Below are positions 17,914 to 27,963 of a stretch of DNA of 64,000 bases, piece by piece. The stretch is taken from positions 496,001 to 560,000 of the forward strand of contig CAZFPB010000001.1 in assembly GCA_964520985.1 (NCBI GenBank), in the 5' to 3' direction. The DNA is from CAYSGL01 sp964520985. Lineage in GTDB: Bacteria; Pseudomonadota; Alphaproteobacteria; Micavibrionales; Micavibrionaceae. The translations under genes were made by a program, and so were the position numbers. Numbering within the stretch: position 1 is the stretch's first letter; each line of letters opens with the position of its first letter. A model generated the notes under the pieces. It was not told the DNA's origin. It was given only the letters and a program-made list of their open reading frames with translations, and did not search any database.

Positions 17914-20190
17914 ATGGGTGCCTCGACGCTTCACAACTGGTTTCGCGCTATGCCAACTTTTCCGCCCTTTAAAAAGGGCTGGAGCCTGCGGCTGGGTATT
18001 TTGCTGGCGATTGCCGCCATTCTCAGCGGATTTGCGACTTACGCCGCCCTGACCGAAACCCCGCCATTTGGCAATGATCCGGAAACGGTCATCTGGCTGC
18101 TCAATCTCGATTTGATTATCCTGCTAATGCTGGTGGCGCTGATCGCCCGGCGGGTAGCCAAGGTCTGGATACGCCGTCGCCAGAATGTCGCAGGGTCGAA
18201 GCTTCATATCCGCCTGCTGGCGACTTTCAGCGTGATGGCCGCCGGACCGGCGATTTTGATGGCGATTTTCGCTGCGCTGTTCTTCCATTACGGGGTACAG
18301 GCATGGTTTTCAGAGCGGGTGAGCACGGCCGTGACGGCGTCGCAGGCCGTGGCCGAAGCCTATCTGGAAGAACACCGGCAGGTGATCCGCGCCGATGCGA
18401 TGGCGATGGCAAACGATCTTGATCGCGAAGCCAGCCTGTGGATCGAGGACCGTAAGGAGTTTGAAAAATTCATCGATACGCAAAGCCTGCTGCGGAATTT
18501 TTCGGAAGCGATGATTTTTGACGGCTCGGGCCGTCTGCTCGGCCGCTCGGGCCTGACTTTCAGCATGACGCTGGAGCGCACGCCGTCCTACCAGCTGGAA
18601 CAGGCGCGGGCAGGAGAAGTCGTACTCATGACAGGCGGGGTTGATGAAGGCGGACAGGAAAACCGCCTGCGCGCGCTCGTGCACCTCAATAATTTTGCCG
18701 ATGCATTTTTGCTGGTGGGGCGCTCGGTTGATCCGACCGTGCTGGCGCATGTGAAGGCGACGCGGGATGCCGCCAGCGTCTACGCCCAGCTTCAAGGAAA
18801 ATATGGCGGGTTTCAGATTGCGGTGACGATGATCTTCGTGATGGTCGCGTTGCTGTTCCTGCTCGTCGCCATCTGGATGGGAATTGGGCTGGCGCGGCAA
18901 CTGGTGACACCGATTGGACGATTGATTGAAACATCCGAGCGGGTGCGGGCGGGTGATTTGAGTGCGCGCGTGGTCGAGGGCGGCGGGATCGATGAATTCG
19001 ATTATCTGGCGCGTTCGTTCAACCGTATGACGGGGCAGCTGCAAAATCAGCGCGATGAGCTGGTCGGCGCAAACCGCCAGATCGATCAACGACGCCACTT
19101 TATTGAGACGGTGTTGGCGGGTGTATCGGCGGGCGTGATCGGCCTTGATGACAAAGGCGTGGTGACGCTGGCGAACCACGCGGCGCAAGGGATGTTCCAA
19201 AGCACAGGACCGTTGGCCGGAACATTGTTAAGCGCGCAACTGCCGGGGCTGGAAGAATTACTGGCCGAAGCCAAAACAAAAACAGGGCGCCTGATTCAAA
19301 AAGAAATTCCGCTGCGCCAGCGTGACGGCACCACACGTACCTTGCTGATGCGGGTGGTGGCGGACGAGCCGCTGGCCGGGCAGGGGGCGGTGCTGACTTT
19401 CGATGATATCTCCGATCTGCAAAGCGCGCAGCGTAAAGCCGCGTGGGCGGATGTGGCGCGCCGCATCGCGCATGAAATCAAGAATCCGCTTACCCCGATC
19501 ATGCTGTCGGCCGAGCGTCTTAAACGGAAATATTTAAAAGAAATACAGACCGATCCCGATACCTTCGTACAGATGACCGATACGATTGTGCGCCATGTCG
19601 GCGATATCGGCCGGATGGTCAATGAATTTTCAGCCTTTGCGCGCATGCCGGAGCCGGTGATGAAGGAAGAGGATTTATCCGATCAGGTGCGCGAGACGCT
19701 GGTCATGCAAAAAGAAGCGCACAGCGATGCCAATATCGCCATCGAGATTGTCGGCACCGAGCAAAAGCGCCCGGTAATTTGCGATTCGCAGCAGATCCGT
19801 CAGGCTCTTGTAAATCTGCTCCAGAACGCCGTCGATTCCGTTGCGTCGCGCATGGCGATGAGCCCAGGGCAGGGAAATGTCCGCGTCCTGCTTAGCGAAA
19901 CCGAAACGGGCGATTATCTGGTGTGCGTGACGGACAATGGCCTTGGTCTTCCCGAAGGCAAGGATGTGGCGCGCCTGACCGAACCCTATATTACCCATAA
20001 GGAAAAAGGCACAGGGCTTGGTCTTGCCATCGTGAAGAAGATTATGGAAGATCATAAGGGGCGCGTCGTGATCGGCGAACCTTCCTGGCTGGCCAGCGTT
20101 AACAACTGGCACTCTCTGGGCGGTACCAGCGTGTCTATGATTTTGCCGGCAACGCAGGATCGTGCGATACAAACACCAAAAGCAGCGTAA
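17914..20190 (+). CDS. ntrY: Two-component sensor kinase NtrY
   Basis: 758 residues. Several N-terminal membrane segments (two to four before about residue 110, another near 305-330) precede a HAMP domain, a PAS-like region, a HisKA domain with phospho-His in RIAHEIKNPLTPIMLS, and an HATPase. The ATPase shows the N box QALVNLLQNAVDS and G boxes DNGLGLP and GTGLGLAIVKKIM. Known NtrY proteins respond to nitrogen or redox state and phosphorylate NtrX. ATG 17914 was chosen with AAGGA upstream; starts at 17845 and 17950 are possible. The cognate regulator follows 9 bases later. Confidence 0.95.
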   Translation: MGASTLHNWFRAMPTFPPFKKGWSLRLGILLAIAAILSGFATYAALTETPPFGNDPETVIWLLNLDLIILLMLVALIARRVAKVWIRRRQNVAGSKLHIRLLATFSVMAAGPAILMAIFAALFFHYGVQAWFSERVSTAVTASQAVAEAYLEEHRQVIRADAMAMANDLDREASLWIEDRKEFEKFIDTQSLLRNFSEAMIFDGSGRLLGRSGLTFSMTLERTPSYQLEQARAGEVVLMTGGVDEGGQENRLRALVHLNNFADAFLLVGRSVDPTVLAHVKATRDAASVYAQLQGKYGGFQIAVTMIFVMVALLFLLVAIWMGIGLARQLVTPIGRLIETSERVRAGDLSARVVEGGGIDEFDYLARSFNRMTGQLQNQRDELVGANRQIDQRRHFIETVLAGVSAGVIGLDDKGVVTLANHAAQGMFQSTGPLAGTLLSAQLPGLEELLAEAKTKTGRLIQKEIPLRQRDGTTRTLLMRVVADEPLAGQGAVLTFDDISDLQSAQRKAAWADVARRIAHEIKNPLTPIMLSAERLKRKYLKEIQTDPDTFVQMTDTIVRHVGDIGRMVNEFSAFARMPEPVMKEEDLSDQVRETLVMQKEAHSDANIAIEIVGTEQKRPVICDSQQIRQALVNLLQNAVDSVASRMAMSPGQGNVRVLLSETETGDYLVCVTDNGLGLPEGKDVARLTEPYITHKEKGTGLGLAIVKKIMEDHKGRVVIGEPSWLASVNNWHSLGGTSVSMILPATQDRAIQTPKAA

Positions 20191-20199
20191 GATAGACGA

Positions 20200-21591
20200 A
20201 TGATTCACAAGGCAGACATTTTGATTGTCGATGATGAGGAAGATATCCGCTCCCTCATCGCGGGCATATTGGAAGACGAAGGATACGGCGTGCGCCAGAG
20301 CGGCCATGCGAAAGGTGCGTATGCCGCCGTTGCCGAAAAAATTCCAGACCTCGTCATTCTCGATATCTGGCTGCAAGGCAGCGCCGAAGACGGCATCGAC
20401 ATTCTCTCGAAGCTGAAAGGGGAGCATCCAAATCTACCTGTGCTGATGATCAGCGGGCATGGCACGATCGAGACGGCTGTCTCGGCCATCAAAAAAGGCG
20501 CGTACGATTTTATCGAGAAACCGTTCAAGGCGGACCGTTTGCTGATCATGATGGAGCGCGCTTTAGAAAACGCCGCGCTGAAACAGGAAAACCAATCTTT
20601 GCGCGCGCGCGTGGAAGCGGATTTGCCCAAAGAACTGACGGGCCAGTCGGAAACTATTTTAACGCTGCGCCAGCTGGTCGATAAAACCGCCAAGGCAAAC
20701 AGCCGCGTGCTGATTACCGGCGAAGCGGGCGCGGGGAAAAACCTGATTGCGCGACTCATTCATAATGGCTCAGAGCGCAAGGACGGCGCGATTGAAATTA
20801 TCAGCAGTGCCAGCTTAGAGCCTGCGACGATGGACAAGGTGCTGATCGCGGCAATTGAACGCACGCGCGGCGGCACATTGGTGCTCGATGAAATCGCCGA
20901 TCTGCATAAGGACGTGCAGGCGCGCCTAGTGCGTATTTTACAAGATCAGAAAATTCAGCAGGGGCCCGGTCAGATGGTGCCCTTCGATGTGCGTATTCTC
21001 TCTACAACGGCGCAGAACCCGCAGAACATGATTCTCGAGAAAATCCTGCGCGAAGATTTATTCTACCGCCTCGGCGTGGTGACAGTGGAGGTGCCGCCGT
21101 TACGCAGCCGCGTCGCTGATATCGCCACACTGGCGCAGCTGTTTATCCAGACGCTGGCGCCGAAACGCTGCGTGGCGTTCGATCCCTCCGCCTTGTCGGC
21201 AATGGAGCGCTATAAATGGCCCGGGAATATTCGCCAGCTGAAAAACGTGATTGAAGGCGCTTTGATCATCAAGAGCGGCGATAAAGATGCTGTAATTGTA
21301 AAAGAAGATTTGCCGCCGGAAATTTCGGGGCTGAATAAAAAATCGGCTGCGGATACGGGTGCTTTGTCGCTTGATGATCTGACGGCGCTACCGCTGCGCG
21401 ATGCGCGCGAACATTTCGAAAAGAAATATCTGGCGGCACAGTATGAACGCTTCAATGGTTCTGTCTCCAAAATGGCGGCCTCAATCGGCATGGAACGCTC
21501 GGCGCTTCACCGCAAATTGAAAGCGCTCGATATTTCCAGCGGCGATAAAGACGAGGATGACTCGGTGATCGTCTTGCGCACAACGGCTTAA
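20200..21591 (+). CDS. ntrX: Response regulator NtrX
   Basis: 463 residues: a receiver domain (1-125, phospho-acceptor Asp55), a AAA+ domain (about 145-375) with Walker A GEAGAGKN at 174-181 and Walker B LVLDEI at 227-232, and a Fis-type HTH at the C-terminus (about 425-450, NGSVSKMAASIGMERSALHR). The sigma54-contact GAFTGA loop is absent: only about 25 residues separate the strand after Walker A from Walker B. It therefore probably does not activate sigma54 promoters. It is the partner of NtrY. Confidence 0.95.
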   Translation: MIHKADILIVDDEEDIRSLIAGILEDEGYGVRQSGHAKGAYAAVAEKIPDLVILDIWLQGSAEDGIDILSKLKGEHPNLPVLMISGHGTIETAVSAIKKGAYDFIEKPFKADRLLIMMERALENAALKQENQSLRARVEADLPKELTGQSETILTLRQLVDKTAKANSRVLITGEAGAGKNLIARLIHNGSERKDGAIEIISSASLEPATMDKVLIAAIERTRGGTLVLDEIADLHKDVQARLVRILQDQKIQQGPGQMVPFDVRILSTTAQNPQNMILEKILREDLFYRLGVVTVEVPPLRSRVADIATLAQLFIQTLAPKRCVAFDPSALSAMERYKWPGNIRQLKNVIEGALIIKSGDKDAVIVKEDLPPEISGLNKKSAADTGALSLDDLTALPLRDAREHFEKKYLAAQYERFNGSVSKMAASIGMERSALHRKLKALDISSGDKDEDDSVIVLRTTA

Positions 21592-21604
21592 AAGGAATTT
21601 TATC

Positions 21605-22984
21605 ATGCGGGTGATTATCTGTGGAGCGGGACAGGTTGGGTTTTCCATCGCCTCATATCTCGCGCGCGAAGACAACGACATTACCGTGATCGACACAGAT
21701 CCAAAACGCATCGGGCAGGTGAATGCCGAGCTTGATGCCAACGGCTTGGTCGGCTATGCCACTAACCCCGAAGTGCTGGAGCGCGCAGGCGCGGGGCAGG
21801 CGGATATGATTATCGCTGTGACCTCTTCCGATGAAGTCAACATGGTGGCCTGTCAGGTTGCGCACTCACTCTTCAATGTGCCAAGAAAAATCTGCCGTAT
21901 TCGCGAGCGGGCGTTTCTGGATCCCGCGTGGTCGAACCTCTTCTCGCGCTCTCACCTGCCGATCGATGTGATCATCTCGCCGGAAGTGGAAGTCGCCAAG
22001 ACCATTGCCAAGCGTTTGACTGTGCCCGGCTCGACGCATTTGATTTCGCTGGCGGAAGGCAAGCTCTACATGGTTGGCTTGCTGTGTTCGGAAAGCACGC
22101 CCCTGATTGAGACGCCGCTGCGCCAGTTGACTGCTTTGTTCCCCGAGGCGCCGGTCAGTATTATCGGGATTATTCGCGACGGCATCGGAATTATTCCGAG
22201 TGCGAACGATCAAATGATGCCGGGCGATGAAGTTTTCCTGATCGCCGATGCCAGCCAGATAGACCGCCTGATGGGCGCCTTCGGCTACGGCGCCGAACAG
22301 ACGCGCAACATCGTGATTATCGGTGGCGGAAACGTCGGCTACTGCCTGACCAAAGAATTGCAGGAGATGCAGGACGACCTGCACATCAAGATCATCGAGT
22401 ATAATCTGGAGCGCGCGCAGCATCTAAGCGAGATGCTAAAGAATGTCACAATCCTGAATGGTGATGGACTTGATAAAAACATTCTCAATGAAGCGTCAAT
22501 CGGTTCAGCCCATACCATGGTGGCAGTGACGGATGACGATGAAACTAATATTTTAAGCTCGCTCCTCTCCAAACAGGCCGGATGCAAGCGCGTGATTACA
22601 TTGGTGAACAAGCCAACGTATAACGCGCTGATCGGCACGCTGGGGCTGGGCGCGATCGTCTCGCCACGCGCGACGACGGTGTCGACCATCATGCAGTATG
22701 TCCGCCGCGGGCGGATCAAAGCCGTGCATAACATTCGCGATGGCTTTGGCGAGCTGATCGAAGCGGAAGCTTCTGATTCCTGCCCGATCGCCAACAAAGC
22801 GATTGGCGACCTCAATCTGCCAGACGGTATTTTCATTGGCGCCGTGGTGCGCGAAGACGGCTCAATCCTGATGGGCCGCAAAGACACTGTCATTCGCCCG
22901 GGCGACCATGTTATGGTCATGGCGTTGCCCGATCAGGCACGCAAGGTAGAAAAATTGTTCTCTGTTCACGTGGATCTTTTTTAA
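21605..22984 (+). CDS. trkA: Trk system potassium uptake regulator TrkA
   Basis: 459 residues with two RCK modules. The N-terminal Rossmann domain opens MRVIICGAGQVGFSIASYLA and the second opens NIVIIGGGNVGYCLTKEL, each followed by a TrkA-C domain. It is the cytoplasmic NAD(H)-binding gating subunit of the TrkH potassium channel. trkH is not in the window. It sits between ntrX and hfq, as in many alphaproteobacteria. Confidence 0.96.
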   Translation: MRVIICGAGQVGFSIASYLAREDNDITVIDTDPKRIGQVNAELDANGLVGYATNPEVLERAGAGQADMIIAVTSSDEVNMVACQVAHSLFNVPRKICRIRERAFLDPAWSNLFSRSHLPIDVIISPEVEVAKTIAKRLTVPGSTHLISLAEGKLYMVGLLCSESTPLIETPLRQLTALFPEAPVSIIGIIRDGIGIIPSANDQMMPGDEVFLIADASQIDRLMGAFGYGAEQTRNIVIIGGGNVGYCLTKELQEMQDDLHIKIIEYNLERAQHLSEMLKNVTILNGDGLDKNILNEASIGSAHTMVAVTDDDETNILSSLLSKQAGCKRVITLVNKPTYNALIGTLGLGAIVSPRATTVSTIMQYVRRGRIKAVHNIRDGFGELIEAEASDSCPIANKAIGDLNLPDGIFIGAVVREDGSILMGRKDTVIRPGDHVMVMALPDQARKVEKLFSVHVDLF

Positions 22985-22986
22985 TC

Positions 22987-23637
22987 ATGAAATATTCGGC
23001 TGTTTTTTTCGACTGGGACGGCACGCTCGTCAATTCGCTCGATATCATCGTGCGCGCGCACAACCACGTACGGGTAGCCTTCGGATTGGAACCTTGGGAG
23101 ATGGTCGATTATTTCGGCACGGCCAGCCAGTCGGCGCGCGACCTCTATCCAAAAATTTACGGGGCGGATGCCGAAAAAGCGATGGTGTTGCTGTATGATT
23201 ATCTCGGCAAGCATCACCTTGATTACACGACGCCGCTGGAGGGCGCTGAAGATTTGCTCAAAGCGCTAAAGGCGAAAGGCATCGTCATGGGCGTGGTCAG
23301 TAACAAGCGCCACGATGTGTTGAACACCGAAGTCAAACATCTGAAATGGGATCGCTATTTTGCCTCGGTGATCGGCGCAGGGTTTGCCAAAAAAGATAAA
23401 CCGCATCCGGATCCGTTGGAACTTGCCATAAAAGAGGCGGGCCTGACGAATTCCCCGCGGGGCCTGCTCTATGTCGGCGATACGGAAACTGATCTGCGCG
23501 TCGCGGACGGGGTAGGGTGCGATAGTGCGCTGTTGCTTCATGGGCGTACCGATCTCGGCCCACTGATCGAGCGATTCAAACCTGTTTTCGTGACTCAGGA
23601 TGTGCCCTCCATGCAGGTTGCCCTGTTATCGTCATAA
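22987..23637 (+). CDS. HAD-superfamily phosphatase (Gph-like)
   Basis: 216 residues. The HAD motif I is FFDWDGTLVNSLD (Asp9 nucleophile, Asp11), motif II is the VVSNKR stretch, motif III Lys lies in FAKKDKPHPDP, and motif IV is YVGDTETDLRVA. The cap and the PHPDP signature match phosphoglycolate-phosphatase-like enzymes. The true substrate cannot be told. It starts 2 bases after trkA. Confidence 0.88.
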   Translation: MKYSAVFFDWDGTLVNSLDIIVRAHNHVRVAFGLEPWEMVDYFGTASQSARDLYPKIYGADAEKAMVLLYDYLGKHHLDYTTPLEGAEDLLKALKAKGIVMGVVSNKRHDVLNTEVKHLKWDRYFASVIGAGFAKKDKPHPDPLELAIKEAGLTNSPRGLLYVGDTETDLRVADGVGCDSALLLHGRTDLGPLIERFKPVFVTQDVPSMQVALLSS

Positions 23638-23709
23638 ATCATGGCTTGCCCCGTGACCTGCGCTCCGCTAAAAAAGTAGGACAAAAACAAGAACATCAGG
23701 GAGATGCAC

Positions 23710-23952
23710 ATGGCCGAAAAAAACCAAAACGTTCAGGACGTTTTTCTCAACAAGATCCGCAAAGAGAAAATGACCGTCACGGTCTTCCTCGTCAACGGCG
23801 TGAAATTGCAGGGCGTGGTAACATGGTTTGACAATTTCTCCATGCTCCTGCGCCGCGAAAGCCATGTGCAACTGGTCTACAAACATGCCATCTCGACCAT
23901 CATGCCCGGCGGCCCGCTCTCGCTGAATGACGAAGAAACCATTTCGGAATAA
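23710..23952 (+). CDS. hfq: RNA chaperone Hfq
   Basis: An 80-residue Sm-like protein that forms hexamers and matches small RNAs with mRNAs. The Sm1 stretch TVFLVNGVKLQGVVTWFDNF and the Sm2 YKHAISTIMP motif are both clear. ATG 23710 was chosen over ATG 23704 because AGGGAG lies seven bases before it. It is followed 11 bases later by hflX, the usual partner. Confidence 0.97.
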   Translation: MAEKNQNVQDVFLNKIRKEKMTVTVFLVNGVKLQGVVTWFDNFSMLLRRESHVQLVYKHAISTIMPGGPLSLNDEETISE

Positions 23953-23963
23953 TTATCCTTTCT

Positions 23964-25241
23964 ATGAATACAGCCATTATCGTTCACCCCGCGCTCAAGA
24001 ATAAAGAGCGCGTACGCAGCCTGGACGACGCGATCGAGGAAATCACCGGACTGGCGCAAGCCATTCATCTTGAGGTGATGGAGGTGCGCGTAATCAATCT
24101 CTCGAAAATTACGCCTGCCACCTATATCGGCAAAGGCGCGGCGGAAGAGTTGGGCGAGTTGTGCAAAGAGCTGGAGCCCACGGTCGTTATTTTCGATGGC
24201 GCGTTGTCGCCGGGCCAGCAACGAAACTTGGAAAAAGCGTTGAATGCGAAAGTCATCGACCGCACAGGCTTGATTCTCGAAATTTTCGGTGAGCGCGCTC
24301 AGACGAAAGAGGGGAAGATTCAGGTCGACCTTGCGATGCTGGAATACCAGAAATCGCGTCTGGTACGGGCATGGACCCACCTTGAGAGGCAGCGCGGTGG
24401 CGGCGGCTTCATGGGCGGTCCGGGTGAAACTCAGATTGAGCTCGATCGGCGGATTACCACCGACCGTATCGTGCAGTTGAAAAAAGATCTGGAGCAGGTG
24501 CGTAAAAACCGCGAGCTGGGCCGTAAGGCGCGCGAGAAAGTACCGTTCCCGATCGTCGCGCTCGTAGGATATACCAACGCGGGCAAATCAACGCTCTTCA
24601 ATCGCCTCACCGGCGCCGAGGTATTCGCCGAGGATATGTTGTTCGCCACGCTCGACCCGACCTTGCGCCGGATTAAACTGCCGAACGGTCAGGAAATCAT
24701 TCTCTCTGATACCGTTGGTTTTATTTCAGATTTGCCCACCACGCTGATCGCGGCGTTCCGCGCGACTCTGGAACAGGTGCAATTCGCCGATATCATTCTT
24801 CACATGCGCGATGTTTCGCGCCCTGATCATGCGGCCCAGCGTCAGGACGTTGTCGATGTGCTGAGCGAGCTTGATGTCAAACATGATGACGATGAGCGGA
24901 TCATCGAAGTACTCAACAAGCTCGATGCGTGTACGCCGGAAAATCGCGATGAATTTCTGCGTCTCGCCAAGACCAATGACACTGTCGCCGCTATTTCTGC
25001 CGTAACGGGCGAGGGGATCGAAACACTGTTACAGCGCATCATTGAAAAACTCTCCAAGACCCGCAAGGAACTAATCTACCATCTGCCCGTTTCTGATGGT
25101 CAGGCGCAAAGCTGGCTGCATCGCCATGCCCAAGTTCTAGAGACGGATTATACCGATACTGATATTATTCTGACCGTTCGGCTGTCTGAGGCCGATCAGG
25201 GGAAATTCAAATCACATTTTGGCTATCAGGCGGCCGCTTAA
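23964..25241 (+). CDS. hflX: GTPase HflX
   Basis: 425 residues. The N-terminal HflX domain (about 1-190, with FMGGPGETQIELDRR) is followed by a GTPase domain with P-loop GYTNAGKSTLFNRL, switch LSDTVGFISDLPT and a NKLD motif. HflX is a ribosome-splitting and rescue GTPase. Length and domain order are normal. Confidence 0.97.
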   Translation: MNTAIIVHPALKNKERVRSLDDAIEEITGLAQAIHLEVMEVRVINLSKITPATYIGKGAAEELGELCKELEPTVVIFDGALSPGQQRNLEKALNAKVIDRTGLILEIFGERAQTKEGKIQVDLAMLEYQKSRLVRAWTHLERQRGGGGFMGGPGETQIELDRRITTDRIVQLKKDLEQVRKNRELGRKAREKVPFPIVALVGYTNAGKSTLFNRLTGAEVFAEDMLFATLDPTLRRIKLPNGQEIILSDTVGFISDLPTTLIAAFRATLEQVQFADIILHMRDVSRPDHAAQRQDVVDVLSELDVKHDDDERIIEVLNKLDACTPENRDEFLRLAKTNDTVAAISAVTGEGIETLLQRIIEKLSKTRKELIYHLPVSDGQAQSWLHRHAQVLETDYTDTDIILTVRLSEADQGKFKSHFGYQAAA

Positions 25242-25253
25242 AGGATTACGCGC

Positions 25254-27050
25254 ATGGAACTATTCGGCCTCCCGTGGGAAATCATTTTTTGCTACGGGCT
25301 TCTGGCCGTGACGTTCGTGATGTTTATTTTCGAGCGGATTCCGCCCGACATCACCGCCATGGGCGCCATGTGTCTGATGCTAGCAGTCGGTATCCTCAGC
25401 ACCGACGATGCGCTCAGTGTGTTCAGCAATGAGGCGCCAATCACCATTCTGGCCATGTTCATCGTTTCCGCCGCCCTGCAAAGCACGGGGTGCATTGAGG
25501 TGCTGGGTAAAGCCATTACCAAAATCGGCGCAAAAAATGAATTCACCCTGATCTTTGCCGTCATGGCGATTGCCATGCTGGTATCGCCGTTCATGAACAA
25601 CACGCCGATCGTGGTGATCCTGACGCCGGTGGTTATTACCATCGCGCGGCGCATGAGCGTGTCGCCGTCCAAGGTTTTGATTCCACTATCCTATGCCACG
25701 GTGCTGGCAGGGATTACAACATTGCTTGGTACATCCACGAACCTGTTGGTCAGCGGGATCACAGCGGAAAGCGGTATCGAACCATTTGGCATTTTTGACA
25801 TTACCCTGCCGGGCCTGATGATGGCGGGGGCCGGGTTCATCTACATGATGTTGATCGGGCGGTTTCTCCTGCCGGAGCGCCATTCCATCGCCAGCTTGAT
25901 CGGTAACGAGAGCGGCAAGAAATATATCGCCCAGATGCTGGTACCGGCCGGCTCCAAGCTGATCGGGCAGGTGGTGTCCGCCTCTCTTTTGAACAAAGGC
26001 GAGGACAGTCAGATTATGGACGTCATCCGCCACGGCGATTCCATGCGGGCATTTCTGGGCGATCTGACCTTGAAGGCGGGAGACCGTGTCGTCATCGAGA
26101 CCAATGCGCGGGAAATTCTGGGAATTAGCGAGAGCAACGCCGTACAGTTTGAAAGTGCGCCGAGCGACGATCTGAATACGCTTAGCACGGCGGAGAATGT
26201 CGTGATCGAGGGGATTATCTCGCGCGGCTCGAACCTGCAGGGGCGCCTCGTCGGCGGTCTCGGCTTCCGGAGCAAGTATGGCGTCTATGTCATGGGCGTT
26301 CATAAATCCGACCATAAGCATTTTCCCAGCCGCTCGAACGCCAACGTGCTGGAGGCGGGGGACACGATCCTGCTCGAAGGGCCGCTTGACGGCATGAAGC
26401 TACTGCTCGAGGAAAACGGCATCGTGAATTTGAGCTTTGCCGAAGACCGCCCGATTCGGCGCCACAAGGCGCCGTATGCGCTTCTAGCGCTCGCAGGAAT
26501 TATCGGCCTGTCCTCTTTTGGTGTGATGCCGATTGTCTCTCTCGCCCTGATCGGGGCAATCTTCGTGGTGCTGACGGGCTGTGTCGATGCGCGGGATATT
26601 TACAAGACGGTCGACTGGCCGATCCTGTTCCTGATTTTCGGGATGCTTGGCGTCTCCCTGGGACTGGAGAAAACCGGCGCCATGAAGCTGGTGGTCGATC
26701 AGATCGTCGATATGAGCGAGGCACATGGCCCGCTGGCGCTGCTGGCCGGGTTCTATCTGCTGACCACGGTGCTGACCGAGATTTTGAGCAATAATGCCGT
26801 GGCGGCCTTGCTAGCCCCGATTGCGATTGGTGTGGCGACAACGCTGGGCCTCGACCCGCGCCCGTTTCTCGTGGCGGTGATGTTTGCCGCCAGTGCCAGT
26901 TTTGCGACGCCGATCGGGTATCAGACCAATACATTCGTCTATGGGGCAGGCGGCTATAAATTCCGAGACTTCATCATCGTTGGATTACCGCTCAACATCA
27001 TCATGTTCATTGTGGCGATGATCGTTATCCCGATGTTCTGGGACTTTTAA
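25254..27050 (+). CDS. SLC13 / DASS-family permease with RCK_C domains
   Basis: 598 residues. Two hydrophobic halves (about 5-215 and 405-598) flank a soluble middle with two TrkA-C (RCK_C) domains (about 220-305 and 310-395). Membrane motifs such as LVSPFMNNTPIVVILTPVV, TTLLGTSTNLLVSG and the mirrored EILSNNAVAALLAP are those of sodium-coupled divalent anion (sulfate, dicarboxylate) transporters. Substrate cannot be decided. Its last base overlaps the next start (TAATG). Confidence 0.9.
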   Translation: MELFGLPWEIIFCYGLLAVTFVMFIFERIPPDITAMGAMCLMLAVGILSTDDALSVFSNEAPITILAMFIVSAALQSTGCIEVLGKAITKIGAKNEFTLIFAVMAIAMLVSPFMNNTPIVVILTPVVITIARRMSVSPSKVLIPLSYATVLAGITTLLGTSTNLLVSGITAESGIEPFGIFDITLPGLMMAGAGFIYMMLIGRFLLPERHSIASLIGNESGKKYIAQMLVPAGSKLIGQVVSASLLNKGEDSQIMDVIRHGDSMRAFLGDLTLKAGDRVVIETNAREILGISESNAVQFESAPSDDLNTLSTAENVVIEGIISRGSNLQGRLVGGLGFRSKYGVYVMGVHKSDHKHFPSRSNANVLEAGDTILLEGPLDGMKLLLEENGIVNLSFAEDRPIRRHKAPYALLALAGIIGLSSFGVMPIVSLALIGAIFVVLTGCVDARDIYKTVDWPILFLIFGMLGVSLGLEKTGAMKLVVDQIVDMSEAHGPLALLAGFYLLTTVLTEILSNNAVAALLAPIAIGVATTLGLDPRPFLVAVMFAASASFATPIGYQTNTFVYGAGGYKFRDFIIVGLPLNIIMFIVAMIVIPMFWDF

Positions 27051-27931
27051 TGACAGCGGGGGCGATCCGTGCTTCAATCGCCCCCATGCTAAACCTTGAT
27101 AAAATTCCCGATATTCTCCGTTCCGTTGCCGCCGACAAGATCGTGCCGCGCTTTCAGACGCTGGCCGACCATGAAATCAGCGCAAAAACCGGGCCTACCG
27201 ATCTGGTCACCATAGCCGATATCGAGGCTGAGTATGAGTTAACCCGCATTTTGCAGGATATGGACCCCAGATTTGCCGTGCTGGGCGAGGAGGCGGTGTC
27301 CCGCGCGGAAGTCTCGAACGATCTGTTTGGCACGCATGAGGGTGGAGTCTGGGTGATAGACCCGGTGGACGGCACCAACAATTTTGCCTCAGGCAACCCG
27401 CGGTTCGGCACCATGCTCGCCCTTGTCGAGGGCGGCGAAATTACCGGTGCGTGGATCTACGATATTCTTGGCGACCGCATGGCGATTGCGCAAAAGGGGG
27501 CTGGCGTCACGTTAAACGGGAAGCCGATGTCTTTTGAGGCACGCCATGCGCCTGACACGCTGGGTGCCTTGAACGGCTTCATCGCCCGCAAATTTCTTCC
27601 AAAAATCATTCGCCCTGAAATTGAGGCCCGGCTGGAGGATATCCAGTCCTACAAATCCTATGGCTGCGCCGCACATGATTATTTGGCGTTGCTGGAGGGA
27701 GAGCGTGATTTTTCGATGTATACGCGGATCAAGCCGTGGGACCATCTAGCAGGGTCCTTGATCCTGAAAGAAGCGGGCGGTGAGAGCCTCAAATGGGATA
27801 AATCAGCTTATCGCCCGGGGGATGAATGGGGCGGCCTGATCAATACGCCGGATAAATCCCTCTGGCCGCGTATTTACGACCATTTTGTCGAGCCGGTTAA
27901 GGATAAATTAGCCGAAGTGGCACGCCTGTAG
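27050..27931 (+). CDS. Inositol monophosphatase family protein
   Basis: 293 residues with the Mg-dependent phosphatase motifs: GEEAVS near 80, WVIDPVDGTNNFASG for metal binding, and the late KPWDHLAGSLILKEAGG. Members act on inositol phosphates, 3'-phosphoadenosine phosphate or sugar phosphates. The start is either ATG 27050, coupled to the permease stop, or ATG 27086. A 9-bp perfect hairpin ends exactly at 27085, between the two. Confidence 0.9.
   Translation: MTAGAIRASIAPMLNLDKIPDILRSVAADKIVPRFQTLADHEISAKTGPTDLVTIADIEAEYELTRILQDMDPRFAVLGEEAVSRAEVSNDLFGTHEGGVWVIDPVDGTNNFASGNPRFGTMLALVEGGEITGAWIYDILGDRMAIAQKGAGVTLNGKPMSFEARHAPDTLGALNGFIARKFLPKIIRPEIEARLEDIQSYKSYGCAAHDYLALLEGERDFSMYTRIKPWDHLAGSLILKEAGGESLKWDKSAYRPGDEWGGLINTPDKSLWPRIYDHFVEPVKDKLAEVARL
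27058..27085 (+). repeat. Perfect hairpin between two possible start codons
   Basis: GGGGGCGAT (27058-27066) pairs with ATCGCCCCC (27077-27085), loop 10 bases. It directly abuts ATG 27086. No T-run follows, so it is not a standard terminator. It may affect which start is used. Confidence 0.6.
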
Positions 27932-27963
27932 CGTTAACCATCAGCGTTTCCCGTGAAATAGAG

